Assembly: GCA_002426275.1 (NCBI GenBank)
Contig: DIPB01000102.1
Location: forward strand, 930 to 8,424
Direction: 5' to 3'
Length of the DNA: 7,495 nt
DNA from: Firmicutes bacterium UBA5499
GTDB lineage: Bacteria; Bacillota; DTU084
The notes under the pieces were generated by a model that saw nothing but the letters and a program-made list of their open reading frames with translations, was not told where the DNA came from and searched no databases. Positions 4,532 to 7,495 of this stretch are shown here, in pieces (positions within the stretch are counted from its first letter, which is position 1; every line of letters begins with the position of its first letter). A program made the position numbers and the translations under genes.

Positions 4532-4967
4532 ATTGCCAAAAAAATGGAATGGTTAAAGGGAGCAAAGAAAAATAGCTGTGACTGGAGATCCAATAGCCGG
4601 GATGACGCCTGATATCGGAAACCTGCCATGATGTTTAGATATTTTTGACAGACGGCTGGGAAGGGTTTTCACGTCAAGCTCAAATCCTGGAAAATAGCGG
4701 CGCAGGGAAAGGCCAAACCTTTTTATTCATGCCTCGAGAGCGTCCAGTCTGTCGGCCATCGCCCAACAGGCTCCGGGAGTGACGGCAGCCAGCTTATCAC
4801 CAGAGCGTTTGGCAATGGCATCCCGGGCGCAGCTCCATTCGCAAACAGAGAGTTCGCCGGCATTTAAGGTGAAAAGTTTACTCTAGCGGAAAGTCCCCGA
4901 ACCTCCGAGAGCGCGACGCAGGTTTTGGCTTTTGGCCGGGAACTGCGATTCTGTTATGCGGCACATC
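4532..4967. other. 436-base stretch after the TPP riboswitch with no intact gene
   Basis: No complete gene is found on either strand. After the terminator an ATG at 4544 opens a 22-codon frame without a ribosome binding site. In the +1 frame the reading continues as IAVTGDPIAGMTPDIGNLP before a stop at about 4629. On the minus strand 4727-4882 is open for 51 codons but lacks a start. These look like gene fragments or chance frames. The stretch ends at the 3' end of the minus-strand AraC-family gene, so nothing obvious is available for the riboswitch to control. Confidence 0.5.
4727..4882 (-). pseudogene. Possible minus-strand gene fragment, unknown
   Basis: The frame is open for 51 codons between an upstream TAG (4883-4885) and a TGA (4727-4729). 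It has no ATG, GTG or TTG start in a usable place. The reading is protein-like (NAGELSVCEWSCARDAIAK early, VTPGACWAMADRLDALEA at the end), with a balanced composition. I do not recognise it. It lies 85 bases downstream of the AraC-family gene on the same strand. It could be a decayed gene 3' end or a chance frame. Confidence 0.25.
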
Positions 4968-5750
4968 TTACCGATTTTTTGCCTGCGCGAATTGGGTGGG
5001 CGTGAGTCCCGTGACCTTCTTGAAGATTTTGCAAAACTGTTGGATGTTGCCGTAGCCTACGGCCTCTGCGATCTCGCCGATGGAATTATAGTCTCCGATC
5101 AGAAAATCTTTCGCTTTTTGGATCCTAATGGCTTGGATGTACTTGGCCGGCGGAACTTTATAGATGCCTTTGAAAATTTTGCGGAAGTACACCTCGCTTA
5201 TTCCCGAGAGCGCGGCCAGTTTGCCGCAAGTGATGTTATCGTCCTGATAATGGCTTTCAAGATAGTGTACGGACGGCTCGATGAGTTTATATTTGCTTGT
5301 CAGCTGATAGAATCCGTTTGTCTGTTCCTCGATTTTTGCCAGCAAGGCATACAGGCCTGACATGCACTTATTGCGATAGCCAGGTTTGCGGAAGGTCCAA
5401 AGCCGCTCCAGCCGGTCGGGGAGATTATAGATGCCTGCCTGGCTGCTCAGCTGGTAGCTTTCAATCTGCATAGCCGGGCATTTATCGTCCAGCTCAAACT
5501 CCACCGTAATACACGCTCCCACTTCTTCAACGTCAAAAGAATACGTCAGCCCTTTGGGCAAAAACACGATGTGAGTGGCGTCGGACAGGTATTTCCGGCC
5601 TTCTGCCCGATAGATGGTTCTGCCGCTGTATTTGAAAGCTAAGGCGCACTGCGAGCGGTTTTTCCGCAGATTTGAAAAACTGTAAACGTAGTTTATCCGG
5701 GAAAGACCGACGATGTTCGCTACTATCATTTTTGATAAGTCATTTCTCAT
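4968..5750 (-). CDS. AraC-family transcriptional regulator
   Basis: A 260-residue two-domain regulator. The ATG at 5750 is preceded on the minus strand by GGGGG seven bases upstream. Residues about 10-110 form a beta-rich, cupin-like sensing half (ALAFKYSGRTIYRAEGRKY, then HIVFLPKGLTYSFDVEE), typical of AraC proteins that bind sugars or other small ligands. Residues about 165-257 are the double helix-turn-helix DNA-binding domain. The first helix pair is around KLAALSGISEVYFRKIFK and the second is IGEIAEAVGYGNIQQFCKIFKK, followed by the signature TGLTPTQF near the end. It is transcribed away from the dehydrogenase operon at 6224 across a 473-base shared gap, so that operon is its likely target (inference). 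The ligand cannot be told from sequence. The family call is firm. Confidence 0.95.
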   Translation of the reverse strand: MRNDLSKMIVANIVGLSRINYVYSFSNLRKNRSQCALAFKYSGRTIYRAEGRKYLSDATHIVFLPKGLTYSFDVEEVGACITVEFELDDKCPAMQIESYQLSSQAGIYNLPDRLERLWTFRKPGYRNKCMSGLYALLAKIEEQTNGFYQLTSKYKLIEPSVHYLESHYQDDNITCGKLAALSGISEVYFRKIFKGIYKVPPAKYIQAIRIQKAKDFLIGDYNSIGEIAEAVGYGNIQQFCKIFKKVTGLTPTQFAQAKNR

Positions 5751-6223
5751 CTTGATTCCCCCGTCGCATTAAGATGCATTTAAGAACGCAGCCGGAAGTC
5801 GGGAGCCTGCGCGTTTGCGAAGGACAAACATATAGGAAAGATTCGCTTTTTATGGATCCGGCTTTATTTTACCACCTGGCTGTGTCTGCCGTCAAATCGG
5901 ACTAGGACAGGCAAAATCGCTGTATCGAATTTGACAAAAATATCGTTTTGTACATTTACGGAAAGATCAAGATCCGCTACGATAGAGGAGTCGGAGGAAC
6001 GGTAATTTTGGAGCAAAGGCTGCTTGGCCGTATAGGCGGACTACGGAGTATTTTTCTGTGGCAAGAGAGATGACAAACATTAATATAAATAATTTGTAAA
6101 ACCTGTCGGTAAGAAAAAAGATAAATTAACGGCCTACGGTCTGCAGAACCAAGCAAGGGGGCGGCGATTAGCTTTTCTCCGGCGAGAAGAGCCGGATATT
6201 TGGCGATAAAGGAGCAAAGCGGA
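5751..6223. promoter_or_regulatory. Divergent control region between the AraC gene and the dehydrogenase operon
   Basis: This 473-base gap should hold both promoters. A TTGACA (5931-5936) is present, but no good -10 box lies at standard spacing; TACATT is only 14 bases away. Around it, ATCG-centred blocks recur 18 bases apart (ATCGAATTTGAC at 5924, ATCGTTTTGTAC at 5942), possible regulator half-sites. Further down TATAAA (6084-6089) is a fair -10 with no recognisable -35, as expected for an activator-dependent promoter. Before the dehydrogenase start two overlapping hairpins compete (6171-6192 and 6178-6196). A 22-codon frame from TTG 6008 follows GGAGG (5993-5997) at ten-base spacing and may be a leader peptide or chance. 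Confidence 0.45.
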
Positions 6224-7225
6224 ATGAAAGGCAGGAGAATAGCGTTTGTCAGAAAAGGGATCGCGGAGCTGGAGGAATATGAAATTCCGCCGCTGCATCC
6301 CGATGAAGTATTGATCGAGATGGATTACTCGGTTGTCAGCGCAGGGACGGAAAAGGCGTGCCTTTTGGATCTGCCAAATGTATTCCATACGTGGCCGAAG
6401 TATCTTGGGTACAGCGGGAGCGGGAGGATCACAGCGGTGGGAGCGGAGGCGAGTGATTTTGCCGTGGGAGACCGGGTGCTGGCGGATCATCTGGGGCACA
6501 GGAGCCACGCGGTGGCAAAATTTGTTCGCAACGGCAACGGCTTTTTCAAGATAACGGAAAACGTCAAGCAGCTGGAAGCGGCTTTCGTGGTCATCGGCAG
6601 CATGGGCGTCGGAGGCGTCCGGAAACTGAAGATACAGCTTGGCGAATCCGTCATGGTGACGGGTCTGGGCATCTTGGGTCTGTTTGCCGTGCAGGCCGCC
6701 AATTTGAGCGGCGGCCTGCCTGTGGTGGCGGTGGATTTCGACGGGAGGCGCTGCGAGATCGCCAAACGGCTGGGCGCTGATTATGCCCTGGCGCCGGATG
6801 CTTCTTTTCGGGACACAATCCGGGAGATAACGGGCGGCAGGATGGTAAACGCCAATGTGGAAGTCACAGGTTCCTCGCGCGCGCTGCTGCAGGCACTTGA
6901 GGTTGCCGCCTGGGAAGGGAGGATTTCCCTTACCGGCTGCACCAGGGTCTCGGATACGCCCATCGATTATTATAAGCTGGTTCACAGGCCGGGCGTTCAG
7001 CTCATCGGAGCGCACAATTTTGTCCGCCCCCGCGAAGATTCGTATCCCGGCTATTGGACCCGGCACGATGATTTCAAAACGATCCTCGGCTTCATGGCGA
7101 ACGGAAAAATGACGGCCGCGCCTCTCGTCTCGGAGGTCGTGTCGCCTGAAGGCGCGAAGGAGATTTATTCCAGGCTCGCGGCGGACGAGCTGCCGCTGGG
7201 GACGGTTTTCGACTGGCATAAATGA
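6224..7225 (+). CDS. Medium-chain dehydrogenase/reductase (zinc-type alcohol dehydrogenase superfamily)
   Basis: A 333-residue oxidoreductase. The ATG at 6224 follows AAAGGAG (6208-6214) at nine bases; the upstream TTG at 6200 would read through that site. The N-terminal half is the GroES-like catalytic domain (PPLHPDEVLIEM at 22-33, VGDRVLA at 81-87). The C-terminal half is an NAD(P)-binding Rossmann fold with GLGILG at 146-151 and an acidic residue ending the second strand (D170 in VAVDFD), which favours NAD(H). The usual catalytic-zinc segment G-x-C-G-S-D is replaced by SAGTE (39-43), the G-H-E segment by LGYSGSG (61-67), and the four-cysteine structural-zinc lobe is absent. It therefore belongs to the divergent SAGTE-type subgroup often encoded beside Gfo/Idh/MocA enzymes, and zinc dependence is doubtful. 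A sugar, polyol or inositol-like substrate is suggested by context. It is first in its operon, 17 bases before the next gene. Confidence 0.9.
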   Translation: MKGRRIAFVRKGIAELEEYEIPPLHPDEVLIEMDYSVVSAGTEKACLLDLPNVFHTWPKYLGYSGSGRITAVGAEASDFAVGDRVLADHLGHRSHAVAKFVRNGNGFFKITENVKQLEAAFVVIGSMGVGGVRKLKIQLGESVMVTGLGILGLFAVQAANLSGGLPVVAVDFDGRRCEIAKRLGADYALAPDASFRDTIREITGGRMVNANVEVTGSSRALLQALEVAAWEGRISLTGCTRVSDTPIDYYKLVHRPGVQLIGAHNFVRPREDSYPGYWTRHDDFKTILGFMANGKMTAAPLVSEVVSPEGAKEIYSRLAADELPLGTVFDWHK

Positions 7226-7242
7226 CGAAAGGGGGCTCGATT

Positions 7243-7495
7243 ATGAAAAGAAAAATCAAGATCGGGCAGCTGGGGATGGGACATAATCACGGAGCTGCAA
7301 AAATGGAAACAGTTCGCAAGTTCCCAGAGCTCTTTGAGGTGGTCGGCATTGCAGAGCCAAATGAAAAGTGGCTCCGCCAGCGCGGAGCGCTTCCCGCCTA
7401 CGCAGGGCTTCCGGTTTTGGACGCCGGAGAGCTGTTGGCGACGCCGGGTTTGGACGCCGTGCTTGTGGAAACCGACGTTCCCGAATTGCTGAAGG
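7243..7495 (+). CDS. Gfo/Idh/MocA-family oxidoreductase (3' end beyond window)
   Basis: The ATG at 7243 lies seven bases after GGGGG (7231-7235), 17 bases past the stop of the dehydrogenase, so the two are almost certainly cotranscribed. The visible 84 residues are the start of an N-terminal NAD(P)-binding Rossmann fold. KIKIGQLGMGHNHG (4-17) carries the glycine-rich G-x-G-M-G-H turn, and VVGIAEPN holds the acidic residue after the second strand. LDAVLVETDVPELLK matches the family's usual fourth strand, where most members read D-A-V-x-I-x-T-P. The family oxidises or rearranges sugars, inositols and related compounds. The conserved E-K-P lysine motif and the C-terminal substrate domain lie beyond the window, so the substrate cannot be inferred. 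Confidence 0.9.
   Translation, partial: MKRKIKIGQLGMGHNHGAAKMETVRKFPELFEVVGIAEPNEKWLRQRGALPAYAGLPVLDAGELLATPGLDAVLVETDVPELLK

Noticed and set aside
4932..5360. 142-codon plus-strand open frame
   Set aside because: It lies antisense to the DNA-binding half of a clear AraC-family gene and resembles no protein; a codon-bias shadow.
6134..7219. 361-codon minus-strand open frame, longer than the gene opposite it
   Set aside because: Rich in Arg, His and Pro with no domain, it is the antisense shadow of the dehydrogenase, which has clear Rossmann motifs and a ribosome binding site.
1..7495. CRISPR array, tRNA or rRNA genes
   Set aside because: No regularly spaced short repeats, tRNA cloverleaf landmarks or rRNA segments were seen; the repeated sequences are coding blocks of paralogs.

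Overview
The window most likely comes from a diderm bacterium with Firmicutes-like translation signals. Strong AGGAGG-type ribosome binding sites, TTG starts and an intact TPP riboswitch sit beside at least six small outer-membrane beta-barrel genes whose products end in an aromatic or leucine beta-signal (LGLRFYL or similar). Negativicutes (diderm Firmicutes) or Synergistota would fit. This is inference; no phylogenetic marker is present.

Left half (1-4287): a tandem array of paralogous secreted barrels, all on the plus strand. Gene 1 (1-417) is cut by the window edge and followed by a terminator-like inverted repeat. A 433-base gap with palindromes leads to four tightly packed genes (851-1372, 1406-1930, 2039-2554, 2600-3109). 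By sequence these alternate A-B-A-B, so the cluster probably grew by duplication of a two-gene unit. Strands and periplasmic turns are nearly invariant while four predicted surface loops differ completely. An excellent intrinsic terminator (3125-3152) closes the run. A roughly 400-base gene-free stretch (3170-3590) rich in perfect long-range base pairing follows and looks like a structured RNA or an RNA-bearing mobile-element remnant. A sixth, divergent barrel (3784-4287) comes after it, with its own candidate promoter and a leader that can hide its ribosome binding site.

Middle (4288-4967): a clear TPP riboswitch (4370-4471) with a downstream intrinsic terminator (4504-4531) and no intact gene behind it. 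The next 430 bases hold only small open-frame fragments and run into the 3' end of a gene on the opposite strand. It is an orphan riboswitch.

Right half (4968-7495): a minus-strand AraC-family regulator (4968-5750) is divergent from a plus-strand operon. The operon begins with a medium-chain dehydrogenase/reductase (6224-7225) and, 17 bases later, a Gfo/Idh/MocA oxidoreductase (7243 to the window edge). The layout suggests a locally regulated sugar or polyol oxidation locus, with the AraC protein as likely activator of the operon promoter in the 473-base divergent gap.
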